Positions 25,447 to 34,940 of a DNA stretch of 64,000 nucleotides are shown one piece after another. Where the stretch lies: contig NZ_JAOQOK010000001.1 of the NCBI RefSeq assembly GCF_025961835.1, positions 1,860,001-1,924,000 on the forward strand. Reading direction: 5' to 3'. A program made the position numbers and the translations under genes. The notes under the pieces were generated by a model. The model was not told the DNA's origin. It saw only the letters and a list, made by a program, of their open reading frames with translations, and ran no database searches. Origin of the DNA: Sphingobium sp. B2D3C. Lineage in GTDB: Bacteria; Pseudomonadota; Alphaproteobacteria; Sphingomonadales; Sphingomonadaceae. Position 1 is the stretch's first letter, and every line of letters starts with the position of its first letter.

Positions 25447-26652
25447 TCAACCGCGCGTAAGCGCCGCGACGCCCGGCAGTTCCTTGCCTTCCATCCACTC
25501 CAGGAAGGCGCCGCCTGCGGTCGAGACGAACGAGAAATCCGCAGCCACGCCGGCATGATTGAGGGCGGCGACCGTATCGCCGCCGCCGGCAACTGACACC
25601 AGCGAACTTTCCGCCGTCAGCGCCGCGGCGGTGCGGGCCAGCGCAACGGTGGCCGTGTCGAAGGGCGTCAGCTCGAACGCGCCGAGCGGGCCGTTCCACA
25701 CCAGGGTCTTGCAGGTCTTGAGAACGTCCGCCAGCGCCTCGACGGCCGCCGGTCCCACGTCGAGGATCATTTCGCCATCGGCCAGCTCGTTCACGTTGCA
25801 CACGCGGTAGCTGGCGGGATTGGCAGCGAATTCGGTCGCGACGGCGACATCATAGGGTAGGTGCAGCGTGCAGCCCGCCGCTTCGGCCTTCTCGAAAATC
25901 TCATTGGCCGTATCGACCAGATCATGCTCGCACAGCGACTTCTTCACGTCAACGCCGCGCGCCGCGAGGAAGGTATTGGCCATGCCGCCACCGATGATCA
26001 GATGGTCGACCTTGGCGACGAGGTTCTCGAGCACGGCAAGCTTGGTCGAAACCTTGGCGCCGCCCACGACCGCCGCGACCGGCTTTTCCGGCTGGCCCAG
26101 CGCGGCCTCAAGCGCGTCCAGCTCCTTCTCCATCGAGCGGCCGGCGAAGGACGGCAGGCGATGCGCAAGGCCCTCGGTCGAGCAGTGCGCCCGGTGCGCT
26201 GCCGAGAAGGCATCGTTGACATACATGTCACCCAGCGCCGCCATCGCATCGGCCAGCGCGGGATCGTTCTTCTCCTCGCCCGCATGGAAGCGGGTGTTTT
26301 CCAATATGGCGATGTCGCCACCGCGCATCACCGCAATGCCGGCAGCCGCCGCTTCGCCTTGGCAGTCGGGAATGAACTGCACGTCGCGACCTAGCACCTG
26401 GCTCAGCCCGCGCGTCACAAGGCTGAGCGAGAGATCGGGCGACTTCTGGCCCTTGGGGCGACCGAAATGCGCGAGGATCAGCACTTTCGCGCCCCGGTCA
26501 GCCAGTTCCAGCAGCGTCGGCACGGCGGCCCGCAGGCGCGTGTCGTCGCTCACCGACCCTTCCAACATCGGCACGTTCAGATCCTCGCGGACCAGCACGG
26601 CCTTGCCGGCGATATCGCCCATGTCGTCCAGCGTCTTGAAGGGTTTGGCCAC
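25447..26652 (-). CDS. pgk: Phosphoglycerate kinase
   Basis: A 401-residue PGK, interconverting 1,3-bisphosphoglycerate plus ADP and 3-phosphoglycerate plus ATP. Motifs: [67 protein letters not shown] and [12 protein letters not shown]. The start is a GTG at 26652 with GGGAG upstream; no suitable ATG exists before the conserved DLNVP. It lies 84 bases after gap on the same strand. Confidence 0.96.
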   Translation of the reverse strand: MAKPFKTLDDMGDIAGKAVLVREDLNVPMLEGSVSDDTRLRAAVPTLLELADRGAKVLILAHFGRPKGQKSPDLSLSLVTRGLSQVLGRDVQFIPDCQGEAAAAGIAVMRGGDIAILENTRFHAGEEKNDPALADAMAALGDMYVNDAFSAAHRAHCSTEGLAHRLPSFAGRSMEKELDALEAALGQPEKPVAAVVGGAKVSTKLAVLENLVAKVDHLIIGGGMANTFLAARGVDVKKSLCEHDLVDTANEIFEKAEAAGCTLHLPYDVAVATEFAANPASYRVCNVNELADGEMILDVGPAAVEALADVLKTCKTLVWNGPLGAFELTPFDTATVALARTAAALTAESSLVSVAGGGDTVAALNHAGVAADFSFVSTAGGAFLEWMEGKELPGVAALTRG

Positions 26653-26736
26653 GTCGTCACTCTCCCATGCGTGAATCGGGCCGAGCGTGTGTGAACATGC
26701 CCGGCCCGAAGAAATGTCAGCGGTGTTCCGCAATCC

Positions 26737-27747
26737 TCAGATCAGGCCAGCAACAACCTTGCTGGTGTCGATCATGCGGTTCGAGAAGCCCCACTCATTG
26801 TCGTACCAGCTCAGCACGCGCACGAGCTTGCCGTCGATGACCGCCGTCTCGAGGCTGTCGACCGTCGAGCTGCGCGGATCGCCATTATAGTCGATGGAGA
26901 CCAGCGGCTCGTCCGAATAACCCAGCACGCCCTTGAGCGGGCCGTTGTCGGCAGCAGCCTTGAGCAGGCTGTTGACCTCTTCCTTCGTCGTGTCGCGCTT
27001 GGCGATGAACTTGAGGTCGACGACCGACACGTTCGGCGTCGGCACGCGTACCGAGGAGCCGTCCAGCTTGCCCTTCAGCTCCGGCAGCACCTCGCCCACG
27101 GCGCGGGCAGCGCCCGTCGTGGTCGGGATCATGGAGAGCGCAGCGGCACGGGCGCGACGCATGTCCTTGTGGATCTGATCCAGCGTGTTCTGGTCGTTGG
27201 TGTAGCTGTGGATCGTCGTCATGAAGCCGCTCTCGATGCCGACCGCATCGTTCAGCACCTTGGCGAGCGGCGCGAGGCAGTTGGTGGTGCAGCTCGCGTT
27301 GGAGATGACGATGTCGTCGGCGGTCAGCGCATCATGGTTCACACCGAACACGATGGTCTTGTCGACGCCCGTGGCCGGCGCGGAAATGACGACACGCTTG
27401 GCGCCGGCGGTCAGGTGCGCGCTGGCCTTGGCCTTGTCCGCGAAGATGCCGGTGCATTCGAGCGCGATCACCACGCCGAGCTCGGCGTGCGGCAGATTGG
27501 CGGGGTCACGCTCCGCCGTCACCTTGATGCGCTTGCCGTCCACGACGAGGCTGTCGCCGTCGACCGAGACCTCGCCCTTCCAATTGCCATGCACGCTGTC
27601 CCGCTTGAACAGCAGCGCGTTCGACTTGGCATCGCCGAGGTCGTTGATCGCGACCAGCTCGAAATCATGATCGGTGCGCTCCAGCAGCGCGCGCGCGACG
27701 AGGCGCCCGATCCGTCCGAACCCGTTGATTGCTACCTTGATCGCCAT
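26737..27747 (-). CDS. gap: Glyceraldehyde-3-phosphate dehydrogenase, type I
   Basis: A 336-residue GAPDH. The NAD fold is [16 protein letters not shown] at the N-terminus with INDLG at ~36-39, and the catalytic Cys153 is in [27 protein letters not shown] is near the C-terminus. The start at 27747 is eight bases after AAGGAG; a GTG three codons earlier is less likely. Runs between tkt and pgk. Confidence 0.97.
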   Translation of the reverse strand: MAIKVAINGFGRIGRLVARALLERTDHDFELVAINDLGDAKSNALLFKRDSVHGNWKGEVSVDGDSLVVDGKRIKVTAERDPANLPHAELGVVIALECTGIFADKAKASAHLTAGAKRVVISAPATGVDKTIVFGVNHDALTADDIVISNASCTTNCLAPLAKVLNDAVGIESGFMTTIHSYTNDQNTLDQIHKDMRRARAAALSMIPTTTGAARAVGEVLPELKGKLDGSSVRVPTPNVSVVDLKFIAKRDTTKEEVNSLLKAAADNGPLKGVLGYSDEPLVSIDYNGDPRSSTVDSLETAVIDGKLVRVLSWYDNEWGFSNRMIDTSKVVAGLI

Positions 27748-27770
27748 GTCCTGCACTCCTTAGCTCAAAG

Positions 27771-29738
27771 TCAAACCAGCGCGGCGGAAACCCGTGCCGC
27801 GACACTCTGGGCGTTCAGCCCGAAATGATCGTAAATTTCCTGCGCCGGCGCCGAGAGGCCGAAGCTGTCGATACCGATATTGATGCCATCGGTTCCCGTA
27901 ATCGTCGCCCAGCCGAAGGTGGTGCCGGCCTCGATCGAGACACGCAGCGCGCCCTGCGGCAGCACCGAAGCCCGGTAGCCCTCTTCCTGCGCCAGGAAGC
28001 GCGACATGCTGGGCATGGAGACGACATTGGTGGCGACCCCCTGCGCTTCCAGCAGCTTGGCTGCGTTCACGGCGATCTCCACTTCCGATCCCGTGGCGAT
28101 CAGCACCACCTTGGGCGCGGTCCCGCTGGTCACGAGGGTGTAGGCCCCCTTGGCACAGAGATTTTCAGAAGCGTCGGTGCGCAATTGCGGCAGATTCTGG
28201 CGGCTGAGCGCCAGCAAGGACGGCGTGGACTCCTGCTGCAAGGCAAGCGCCCAGCACTCGGCTGTCTCGATGGTGTCGGCGGGACGGAAGACCTCCAGAT
28301 TGGGGATCATCCGCAGCGACATCACATGCTCAATAGGCTGGTGGGTGGGGCCATCTTCGCCCAGGCCAATGCTGTCATGCGTCATGACATAGACCACGCG
28401 CAGCCGCTGCAAAGCGGACATGCGGATGGCATTGCGCGCATAATCGGAAAAGACGAGGAAGGTGCCGCCATAGGGAATCATGCCGCCATGCAGCGCGATG
28501 CCGTTCATCGCGGCGGACATGCCAAACTCGCGGATGCCGTAATAGACATAGCGACCGCTGTAATCGTCGCGGCTGAAAGCGACCTTCTGATCCTTGGACT
28601 GGGTCAGGTTGGAGCCGGTCAGGTCCGCCGAGCCGCCGAACATCTCGGGCAGCTGCACGTTGATCGCATCGAGCGCCATCTCGCTAGCCTTGCGCGTCGC
28701 GACCTTCTTGGGCTCGGCGATCAGGCCATCGAGATATGACTGGATGGAGAAGCCGGCCGGCAGCTTCCCCGCCATGCGCCGCTCGAATTCATCCTTGTCA
28801 GAATGGCTTGTAAGGCGGCCCTGCCAATCGGCATGAGCCTTCTTGCCGCGCGTGCCGGTTTCTGCCCATGCAGCCTTCACATCATCGGGCAGCTCGAACG
28901 GCGGCAGATCCCAGCCCAGCGCCTCGCGCGTCGCGGTGATTTCGTCCTCGCCCAGGGGCGATCCGTGCACCTTGTGCGAGCCTGCCTTGTTGGGCGCGCC
29001 CTGGCCGATGCGGGTGCGGCAGGCGATGAGTGAGGGCCGCGGATCGGCCATGGCCTCATCCATCGCGCGGCGAATGTCGCCGAAATCATGGCCGTCGCAG
29101 GCCGTGACATGCCAGCCTGTCGCGGCGTAACGGGCCAGGACATCCTCGCTGGAGGAGAGGCTGACAGCGCCGTCGATAGTGATCTTGTTATCGTCCCACA
29201 GCACATTCAGGCGCCCGAGGCCCAGATGACCGGCAAGACCAATTGCTTCGTGATTGATGCCTTCCATCAGGCAGCCATCGCCCGCGATCACCCAGGTGCG
29301 GTGATCGACCAGCGGATCGCCGAAGGTCGCATTGAGATGCCGCTCGGCCATTGCCATGCCGACGGCCATGGCCAGGCCCTGACCCAGCGGACCGGTGGTG
29401 GCTTCAACGCCCGCCAGCTCGAAATTCTCGGGGTGGCCGGCGCAAGGGCTGCCCATCTGACGGAAATTGCGGATGTCCGCCATCGTCGGTCTGGCATAGC
29501 CGGACAGGTGCAGCAGCGCATAGATCAGCATGGAGCCGTGGCCAGCCGAGAGCACGAAGCGGTCGCGGTCGTGCCAGCCGGGCGCGCTCGGATCGAACTT
29601 CAGATAATCCTTGAAGAGCACCGTCGCGACATCGGCCATGCCCATCGGCATGCCTGGGTGGCCGCTGTTGGCGGCCTGCACGCCGTCCATGGAAAGGACG
29701 CGAATGGCGTCGGCGAGCCGCTTTTCGGTGACTGACAT
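27771..29738 (-). CDS. tkt: Transketolase
   Basis: A 655-residue thiamine-diphosphate enzyme moving two-carbon units in the pentose phosphate pathway. Motifs: LSMDGVQAANSGHPGMPMGMADV, WVIAGDGCLMEGINHEA with the TPP GDG signature, GIREFGMSAAMNGIALHGG and THDSIGLGEDGPTHQPIEH. It heads the tkt-gap-pgk run, with gap starting 23 bases after its stop. Confidence 0.97.
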   Translation of the reverse strand: MSVTEKRLADAIRVLSMDGVQAANSGHPGMPMGMADVATVLFKDYLKFDPSAPGWHDRDRFVLSAGHGSMLIYALLHLSGYARPTMADIRNFRQMGSPCAGHPENFELAGVEATTGPLGQGLAMAVGMAMAERHLNATFGDPLVDHRTWVIAGDGCLMEGINHEAIGLAGHLGLGRLNVLWDDNKITIDGAVSLSSSEDVLARYAATGWHVTACDGHDFGDIRRAMDEAMADPRPSLIACRTRIGQGAPNKAGSHKVHGSPLGEDEITATREALGWDLPPFELPDDVKAAWAETGTRGKKAHADWQGRLTSHSDKDEFERRMAGKLPAGFSIQSYLDGLIAEPKKVATRKASEMALDAINVQLPEMFGGSADLTGSNLTQSKDQKVAFSRDDYSGRYVYYGIREFGMSAAMNGIALHGGMIPYGGTFLVFSDYARNAIRMSALQRLRVVYVMTHDSIGLGEDGPTHQPIEHVMSLRMIPNLEVFRPADTIETAECWALALQQESTPSLLALSRQNLPQLRTDASENLCAKGAYTLVTSGTAPKVVLIATGSEVEIAVNAAKLLEAQGVATNVVSMPSMSRFLAQEEGYRASVLPQGALRVSIEAGTTFGWATITGTDGINIGIDSFGLSAPAQEIYDHFGLNAQSVAARVSAALV

Positions 29739-30007
29739 GGGCGAGCGCCCCTTCTTCTTTATCTGGCCCGCAGGCGTGTTGCTCCAGAGCGATCAAGGAC
29801 CGAAGATGGTCGATGAACGGCCGCGCCGGCGCCGAGAGAACGGGCCATGAGTCGCCGCGCGGTCTCCATGTCGTCTAGCGGCCCGAGCGTCAACCTGCGG
29901 GGCGCCCCACAGCCTCAAAGGCACGGTGATTCTGGCGCCGTCACGCTCAATCCGCAGCTGCGCAACGAGTTTTTGCATTCGCTCGGGAGCGTGATAAGGG
30001 TTCGCTC

Positions 30008-30256
30008 ATGGCAAGCAAGGCGATGATGCAGGCGATCGAGCGGCTGGAACGCGCCGTGACGCGCGCCGAGGGACTGGCGCGGGAATTGACCGAGGCGCGT
30101 GCGCAGGAAATCGAGGCGCAGCTCGCGGCCGGCAGCATCGAGGACGATGGCCCGCCGGTGGACATCGACCCCTTCTCACGCGACAAGGCGATCGCAGCGC
30201 TGAAATCGCTCGATGCGCTCATTGGCGATCTTCAAAAGGCCAGGAGCGAAGCCTGA
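30008..30256 (+). CDS. Small coiled-coil protein upstream of zapA (DUF4164-like)
   Basis: An 82-residue, highly charged, alpha-helical protein (MQAIERLERAVTRAEGLARELTEARAQEIEAQL) with a likely coiled coil over residues ~5-40 and a second helix at the C-terminus. Proteins of this kind precede zapA in many alphaproteobacteria. It ends three bases before zapA, so the two are probably translated together and may act in cell division. Specific function unknown. Confidence 0.75.
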   Translation: MASKAMMQAIERLERAVTRAEGLARELTEARAQEIEAQLAAGSIEDDGPPVDIDPFSRDKAIAALKSLDALIGDLQKARSEA

Positions 30257-30259
30257 TCT

Positions 30260-30595
30260 ATGGCAGAAGTACGAATCATGGTCGGCGGGCGGCAATATGC
30301 AGTGCACTGCCGGGATGGCGAGGAAGCGCGCCTGCACGAGCTGGCCGCATTGATGTCCGAGCGGGTCCAGCAGGTCAGCAGCGGCAGTCCCGGGCTGACC
30401 GAGGTGCGGCAACTGCTGTTCGCAGGACTGCTGCTGGCCGACTCCCTCACCGAAAAAGCCCCTGCCGCGGCAGCCGCGCCGCGACCGCCCGCCGAGCCGG
30501 AGGACGAATCCGCAACGCTGGACGCGCTCGATGCGTTGGCCCAGCGGATCGAAGCCTTGGGCGACAGCCTTGCAGCCCAGCTGTCCAACGCCTAA
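30260..30595 (+). CDS. zapA: Cell division protein ZapA
   Basis: A 111-residue ZapA. The N-terminal globular domain is VRIMVGGRQYAVHCRDGEEARLHELAALMSERVQQV, followed by a long coiled-coil helix with an Ala/Pro-rich break near 70-80. It bundles FtsZ filaments at the division ring. The order small protein-zapA-6S RNA-5-FCL is the typical one for proteobacteria. Confidence 0.9.
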   Translation: MAEVRIMVGGRQYAVHCRDGEEARLHELAALMSERVQQVSSGSPGLTEVRQLLFAGLLLADSLTEKAPAAAAAPRPPAEPEDESATLDALDALAQRIEALGDSLAAQLSNA

Positions 30596-30599
30596 GTAA

Positions 30600-30772
30600 G
30601 GCGGGACGGGTACTGCCCGGTGCGCGCATTAGCGAACATCCCTGAGGCGATAATCACATCCAAGGGGGCTGTCCCTGGCCGGACCCAGGTCCGAACTACA
30701 TGGTCCCCACCTGACGTTGAGGCGTCAGAGGATTTTCCGGCAAACGGCCACGGCGGTCCCGTCACCCCGCCG
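30600..30772 (+). ncRNA. ssrS: 6S RNA (ssrS), boundaries approximate
   Basis: The gap between zapA and the 5-FCL gene is the classic 6S RNA position. The ends pair: GGCGG at 30600-30604 with CCGCC at 30767-30771, and GACGGG with CCCGTC inside, closing one long hairpin of about 170 bases. The internal CCCTGAGGCGATAAT near 30650 resembles the CCCTGAGCCGATA of E. coli 6S RNA, and GGCATCTCGG just after the 3' end matches its 3' segment. 6S RNA mimics an open promoter and holds sigma-70 polymerase in stationary phase. Exact ends were not determined; the RNA may extend to about 30785. Confidence 0.75.
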
Positions 30773-30795
30773 GCATCTCGGACAGGACCCAAAGA

Positions 30796-31374
30796 ATGAC
30801 CGATACTGATCGCGCCAAGCTGCGCTCCTCTTTGCTCGCCCGGCGCTCCGCCTTTGTCGCAGGCCTGCCGCCTTCGGTGCGCACGCTGGCCTTCCGGGTT
30901 ATCCCTTCCCCCGTGCTTGCCCGCATGCCGCCGGGCTCGCGGGTCGCCATCTACCGGGCGATGGGCTCGGAAGCGCCGACCGAAGCGCTGATAGACTTCC
31001 TCCACGAGCGCGGCTTCAAGCTGTGCCTGCCACGGCTCGGCAAGACCACTGCCGAGGACATGGAATTTGCCGACTGGTCGCCGGACGACATTCTGGTGCC
31101 GGGCCAGCTCCGGATCCCTCAGCCCGCCCCGCAGGCCGCCACGGTCACGCCGGACGTGGTGCTGACGCCGCTCGTCGGGTTCGATCCCTCGCTCAATCGT
31201 ATCGGCCATGGTGCGGGCTATTATGACCGCGCCTTCGCCAAGCTGCCCAACGCGTTGCGAATCGGCATGGCGTGGAGCTGCCAGATGGTCGATGCGCTGC
31301 CCATCCAGCCGTGGGACGTACCCCTGCACATGCTGTTCACCGAGCAGAGCGTCATCGAGGGAGAGGCCGCGTGA
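30796..31374 (+). CDS. 5-formyltetrahydrofolate cyclo-ligase
   Basis: A 192-residue 5-FCL (YgfA/Fau family) converting 5-formyl-THF to methenyl-THF with ATP. Marks: KLRSSLLARR at the N-terminus, VAIYRAMGSEAPTEAL, CLPRLG, and the ATP site in LTPLVGFDPSLNRIGHGAGYYDRAF. It follows the 6S RNA and may be co-transcribed with it. Confidence 0.92.
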   Translation: MTDTDRAKLRSSLLARRSAFVAGLPPSVRTLAFRVIPSPVLARMPPGSRVAIYRAMGSEAPTEALIDFLHERGFKLCLPRLGKTTAEDMEFADWSPDDILVPGQLRIPQPAPQAATVTPDVVLTPLVGFDPSLNRIGHGAGYYDRAFAKLPNALRIGMAWSCQMVDALPIQPWDVPLHMLFTEQSVIEGEAA

Positions 31375-31592
31375 ACGACGCGCCGCAACCGAGCTGGCGC
31401 AAGCCGGCTGGCATGTTCGCCATCCTCGGCATCATCGCCGTCTGGGCCGCCATCATCGGCTCCTTCTCGGAGCAGATCGCGCGCTGGCCCGGCGCCCTTC
31501 AACTCGTCTTCTATGTGATCGTGGGGATCATCTGGATCTTCCCGACCCGGCCCATCCTGGTGTGGATGGAGACAGGCCGCTGGCGCGCCTGA
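31371..31592 (+). CDS. DUF2842 family small membrane protein
   Basis: A 73-residue protein starting at a GTG that overlaps the 5-FCL stop (GTGA). It begins with a W-R-K-P motif, then two membrane helices (FAILGIIAVWAAIIGSF and LVFYVIVGIIWIFPTRPIL) and ends METGRWRA. This is the DUF2842 pattern of alphaproteobacteria. Function unknown. Confidence 0.8.
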   Translation: MNDAPQPSWRKPAGMFAILGIIAVWAAIIGSFSEQIARWPGALQLVFYVIVGIIWIFPTRPILVWMETGRWRA

Positions 31593-31683
31593 GCGCCAGT
31601 TCCAAATCCATTTTCCAGGGGCTTGTCCCGCTCCGTTCAGGAGGGGGAAGCCAGCGCGATGCCATTCTCTTCATTGAAGAAAA

Positions 31684-31760
31684 TGGCGCGAGTGACGGGG
31701 CTCGAACCCGCGACCTCCGGCGTGACAGGCCGGCACTCTAACCAACTGAGCTACACCCGC
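31684..31760 (-). tRNA. tRNA-Asp(GTC)
   Basis: On the minus strand, a 77-base cloverleaf: acceptor GCGGGTG/CACTCGC (with one G-T pair), D-arm AGCTCAGTTGGTTAGAGT, anticodon stem CCGGC/GCCGG with loop CTGTCAC (anticodon GTC), T-arm GGTTCGAACC, and encoded CCA. Confidence 0.97.
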
Positions 31761-31821
31761 GCTTGGCTGAGGAGGGCGCAGGTATAAGAGGGCGCCGGCC
31801 CTGTCAACACGCTTCGCGCGA

Positions 31822-33015
31822 TCAATTGCGATATTCTTCCTGCGGGTCCGATGGCACGCTGGTGAGCGTTCCGGACTCGAACAGGAAACCGGCGATATCC
31901 GGCTTACCAGCCGCCGCCAGCACCGTCTGGATGATGATCAACAGCGGCACCGCCAGCAGCGCGCCTGCCGTGCCCCACACCCACGTCCAGAAGCTCAGCG
32001 AGACGAGAATCATCAGCGGACTGAGCTTCAGGCGCTCGCCGAGCACCAGCGGCGTCACGACATTCGCCTCGATAAGGTGCAGCCCGGTCATGATGATCGC
32101 CGGCATCAGCGCCCAGCCGACCGTGGAAAAGGTCATCAGCCCGCCCATCGCCAGCAGGATCGCCGCCACGAAGGGGCCGAAATAGGGAATGAAGTTGAGC
32201 AGCGCGACGAATCCGCCCCACATGAACGGCGTGGGCATCCCGAACAGGCTGAGCGCGATGGCGACGGTGAAGCCCAGCAGCACATTGATGAGCGCGATGG
32301 TGAGCACATAACGCGACGTGGCATCGACGACGTTCTGGATCACCCGGGCAATGGTCAGCGCGCCCGAGAAGCTGCCCCGCCCCTGAATCGTCCGCCGGCG
32401 CATGCGCGTCCAGCCGGAGAGGAAGAAGAAGATCACCAGCAGCCCGAACACGACATTGATGACCACACTCGGCGCGGCGGTGGTCAGCATGTCCAGTAGC
32501 GAGCCGGGGCGCGGCACCTCGCCGGGCACCGTCGGCGCCCTGCGGGTTTCCGTGACCAGCTTGAGCAGCCCGTCGATGAAACCCTGCGCCTCGGTATAGA
32601 GGCGGATGACCGGCTCCAGCGTCGTCTTGATCTGGCCGATCCGCTCGGGCAGCTGGGCGATCCAGTCGACCGCCGGCACCACGATGAGCACCAGCGCGGC
32701 ATTCACAGCGAACAGGAAGGACACGAGCGCGATCAGCGCGGCCAGCGGCGACGGGATTCGCCGCCGCTCGAGCCACTCGAGGAAGGGCACGAGGCAGATC
32801 GCGATCACCAGCGCGACCGTGAGGGGAAGAAAGAAAGCACCACCAGCCCGAAGCACGAACGGCAGGGCCAGCAACACGCCCAGCCCCGCGAACAACGCGA
32901 TCGAGGCAACGAGCCGGTTGCGCTCCCAGGTACTGCGGTCAAAGCGCTCGGCCGAGGGCTGATCGCCCGCGCCTTGCTCTGCAGGCAGATTTTGCTCGTC
33001 CAGCGGCACCGACAA
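31822..33015 (-). CDS. AI-2E family transporter (UPF0118)
   Basis: A 397-residue inner-membrane protein with about eight hydrophobic segments. It shows the family pattern: two N-terminal helices, a soluble stretch (~140-210), then LSGWTRMRRR, FTVAIALSLFGMPTPFMWGGFVALLNFIPYFGPFVA and a final pair. The family includes AI-2 exporters and Na+/H+ antiporters; substrate here unknown. It sits five bases downstream of thyA on the same strand. Confidence 0.88.
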   Translation of the reverse strand: MSVPLDEQNLPAEQGAGDQPSAERFDRSTWERNRLVASIALFAGLGVLLALPFVLRAGGAFFLPLTVALVIAICLVPFLEWLERRRIPSPLAALIALVSFLFAVNAALVLIVVPAVDWIAQLPERIGQIKTTLEPVIRLYTEAQGFIDGLLKLVTETRRAPTVPGEVPRPGSLLDMLTTAAPSVVINVVFGLLVIFFFLSGWTRMRRRTIQGRGSFSGALTIARVIQNVVDATSRYVLTIALINVLLGFTVAIALSLFGMPTPFMWGGFVALLNFIPYFGPFVAAILLAMGGLMTFSTVGWALMPAIIMTGLHLIEANVVTPLVLGERLKLSPLMILVSLSFWTWVWGTAGALLAVPLLIIIQTVLAAAGKPDIAGFLFESGTLTSVPSDPQEEYRN

Positions 33016-33020
33016 GCCCC

Positions 33021-34001
33021 TTAAACCGCGACCGGGGCAGCGATGCCACGTTGCGGCGCATAGTCCTCAACCACGAAGTCCTCGATGCGATGCGCGAAGA
33101 TCGTATCCGGTCTGCGCAGGATCTTCAGCTTGGGCGAGCCGGACGGCGTCCGCGACAGCTGCTCTTCCACCAGATCGGCGTGATTGAGATAGAGATGGAC
33201 GTCCCCGCCCTGCCAGACGATCTCGCCGGCCTCCAGATCGCACTGCAGCGCCAGCATCCTCGTCAGCAGCGCCAGCCCGAAGATGTTGAAGGAAAAGCCG
33301 AGACCCAAGTCGCAGCTGCGCTGGAACAAAAGGCCGTTGAGGCGCCCGTTCGAGACATGGAACTGATAAGTCATGTGGCAGGGCGGCAGGGCCATGCCCT
33401 CCAACTCATCGACATTCCAGCCAGTGAAGAGCAGCCTGCGCGAGCCGGGATTGTTGCGAATGGCATCGACAAGCGTCGCGATCTGGTTGTGACCCGTCGC
33501 GGCGCGGCGATAAAGCCCCTCCCCGGCCTCGGGCGCCAATTCATAATGCGGCCAGTTGACCCACTGCCGGCCGTAGACGGGGCCAAGATCGCCCCACGCC
33601 TGCGCGAAGGCATCATCTGCCAGAATGCGCGCCTCGAAATCCTCCATGGAGATCATGTCGCCGGTTTCGCGCCGGTAGCGATCCAGCGGCCAGTCGGTCC
33701 AGATGTGGACGCCTTGCGCCACCAGAGGGCGGATGCTGGTATCCCCGGAGAGAAACCACAGCATCTCCCGCGCGGCGACCTTCCAGTAGACGCGCTTGGT
33801 CGTCAGCAGAGGCACCGCGTCATCGCCGAGCGAGAATCGCATGGTCGCCCCGAAAATCGACCGCGTGCCCACGCCGGTGCGGTCCACCCGTTCATCGCCC
33901 GCATTCCAAATATGCCGCATCAGATCGAGATATTGCTGCTCATAATGCGGCGAAGCGCTCGTTGGCGGCGCAGACTCGGCGAGGGAGACAGATGATAGCA
34001 T
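33021..34001 (-). CDS. thyA: Thymidylate synthase
   Basis: A 326-residue ThyA methylating dUMP with methylene-THF. Marks: DRTGVGTRSIFGATMRFSL, PLLTTKRVYWKVAAREMLWFLSGDTSI, PVYGRQWVNW, the active-site Cys in LPPCHMTYQFHV, RSCDLGLGFSFNI and DVHLYLNHADLVEEQLSRTP. It is about 60 residues longer than E. coli ThyA because of the insert near GDMISMEDFEARILADD, as in the longer Lactobacillus type, plus an N-terminal extension. First gene of a pair with the AI-2E permease. Confidence 0.96.
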   Translation of the reverse strand: MLSSVSLAESAPPTSASPHYEQQYLDLMRHIWNAGDERVDRTGVGTRSIFGATMRFSLGDDAVPLLTTKRVYWKVAAREMLWFLSGDTSIRPLVAQGVHIWTDWPLDRYRRETGDMISMEDFEARILADDAFAQAWGDLGPVYGRQWVNWPHYELAPEAGEGLYRRAATGHNQIATLVDAIRNNPGSRRLLFTGWNVDELEGMALPPCHMTYQFHVSNGRLNGLLFQRSCDLGLGFSFNIFGLALLTRMLALQCDLEAGEIVWQGGDVHLYLNHADLVEEQLSRTPSGSPKLKILRRPDTIFAHRIEDFVVEDYAPQRGIAAPVAV

Positions 34002-34195
34002 GGATCGAGCTTAACCGCGCCGCCGCGCGAGCGCCAGCACATGCCATCGGCCGCCCTGATAAGCGCGACCAAACGATCCCGCAGCCTAGGGTTACCGCGC
34101 TGTTTGACGATTTCTCGATGCAGCGCTTGCCAGCACGCAAACCCCTGACTATAGGGCAGCGCCTGTCTTGCCGGCGCTTCAAGCGTCGGCCCGGT

Positions 34196-34272
34196 CGGGG
34201 AGTAGCTCAGCCTGGTAGAGCACTGTCTTCGGGAGGCAGGGGCCGGAGGTTCGAATCCTCTCTCCCCGACCA
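34196..34272 (+). tRNA. tRNA-Pro(CGG)
   Basis: A 77-base cloverleaf: CGGGGAG/CTCCCCG acceptor, D-arm AGCTCAGCCTGGTAGAGC, anticodon stem CTGTC/GGCAG (one mismatch) with loop TTCGGGA (anticodon CGG), T-arm GGTTCGAATCC and encoded CCA. It forms the left boundary tRNA of the accessory region. Confidence 0.97.
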
Positions 34273-34342
34273 TTTAATTGCGCCGTCGGCCTGAGATTAA
34301 TCGGGCGACGGACACAATCACATCGCGAAAATCAGCACGAAA

Positions 34343-34370
34343 AACGGCGTGACCCGAAAGTCACGCCGTT
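34343..34370 (-). terminator. Rho-independent terminator downstream of the 57-residue protein gene
   Basis: An 11-bp perfect stem (AACGGCGTGAC/GTCACGCCGTT) with a 6-base loop; on the minus strand it is followed by TTTTCGTG, placing it 23 bases past the stop of the small gene at 34393-34566. Confidence 0.8.
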
Positions 34371-34392
34371 CTGATAGAGAAGTCCGATCCGC

Positions 34393-34566
34393 TTAAGCGG
34401 CGGCCTGACGCTTCTTGCGCTCGATCTCGATAAGTCGGTCCGCCATCTGCTGCCAAGCAGCTTCTGCGCGCAGGCAGCGCTCGCGGACATTGGTCAGGTC
34501 GGCCTTGCTGGCAGCATCGGCACTTTCCGCCGCGCGGGCGAGATAGAAATCACTGGTCGCTGACAT
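34393..34566 (-). CDS. Small helical protein, 57 residues, unknown function
   Basis: A short open frame with AAGGAG seven bases before its ATG and a perfect terminator after its stop, so it is likely real despite its size. The protein begins MSATSDFYLARAAESADAAS, continues with a helix rich in Ala, Arg and Glu (VRERCLRAEAAWQQMADRL) and ends in KKRQAAA. No signal or membrane segment. I do not recognise a named family, though very short proteins of this composition recur in sphingomonads as far as I recall. Confidence 0.7.
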   Translation of the reverse strand: MSATSDFYLARAAESADAASKADLTNVRERCLRAEAAWQQMADRLIEIERKKRQAAA

Positions 34567-34733
34567 TGCACGCTCCTTGCCGGCTGTGCGCGGGGGCCGC
34601 GGCGGCCCCAGCGTGAACTCTGATGGGAAGATTGGCGTTTTACCGTCTCCCCTGCCCCGCCCAGAAATCCTTGCGAGAAATCCTTGCGAGGCACACCCCC
34701 GACTGGACGAGCCAGCCAGGGAGAGCGTGCTGC

Positions 34734-34940
34734 TCAGGCTTCTTCGAGCTGCGTTGCCGAGGCCCGACCGCGCTGGTCGGTCGTGATCTCGAACTTCACG
34801 CGCTGATTCTTGTCGAGCGTGTGCATACCGGCCTGCTCGACCGCGCTGATATGGACGAAGCTGTCTTCACCGCCATCGTCGGGTGCGATAAAGCCATAGC
34901 CTTTGTCGGCGTTGAAGAATTTGACTGTGCCAATGGGCAT
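34734..34940 (-). CDS. Cold shock protein, CspA family
   Basis: A 68-residue OB-fold protein with the RNP1-like KGYGFI and RNP2-like SFVHIS motifs (GTVKFFNADKGYGFIAPDDGGEDSFVHIS). It binds single-stranded RNA or DNA. The start at 34940 gives the standard MPIGTVKFF beginning. A long leader is likely upstream, as for other csp genes. Confidence 0.93.
   Translation of the reverse strand: MPIGTVKFFNADKGYGFIAPDDGGEDSFVHISAVEQAGMHTLDKNQRVKFEITTDQRGRASATQLEEA

Noticed and set aside
34663..34688. Tandem repeat of a 13-base unit (AGAAATCCTTGCG twice)
   Set aside because: Only two copies, near the end of the csp region; too small to call an element.
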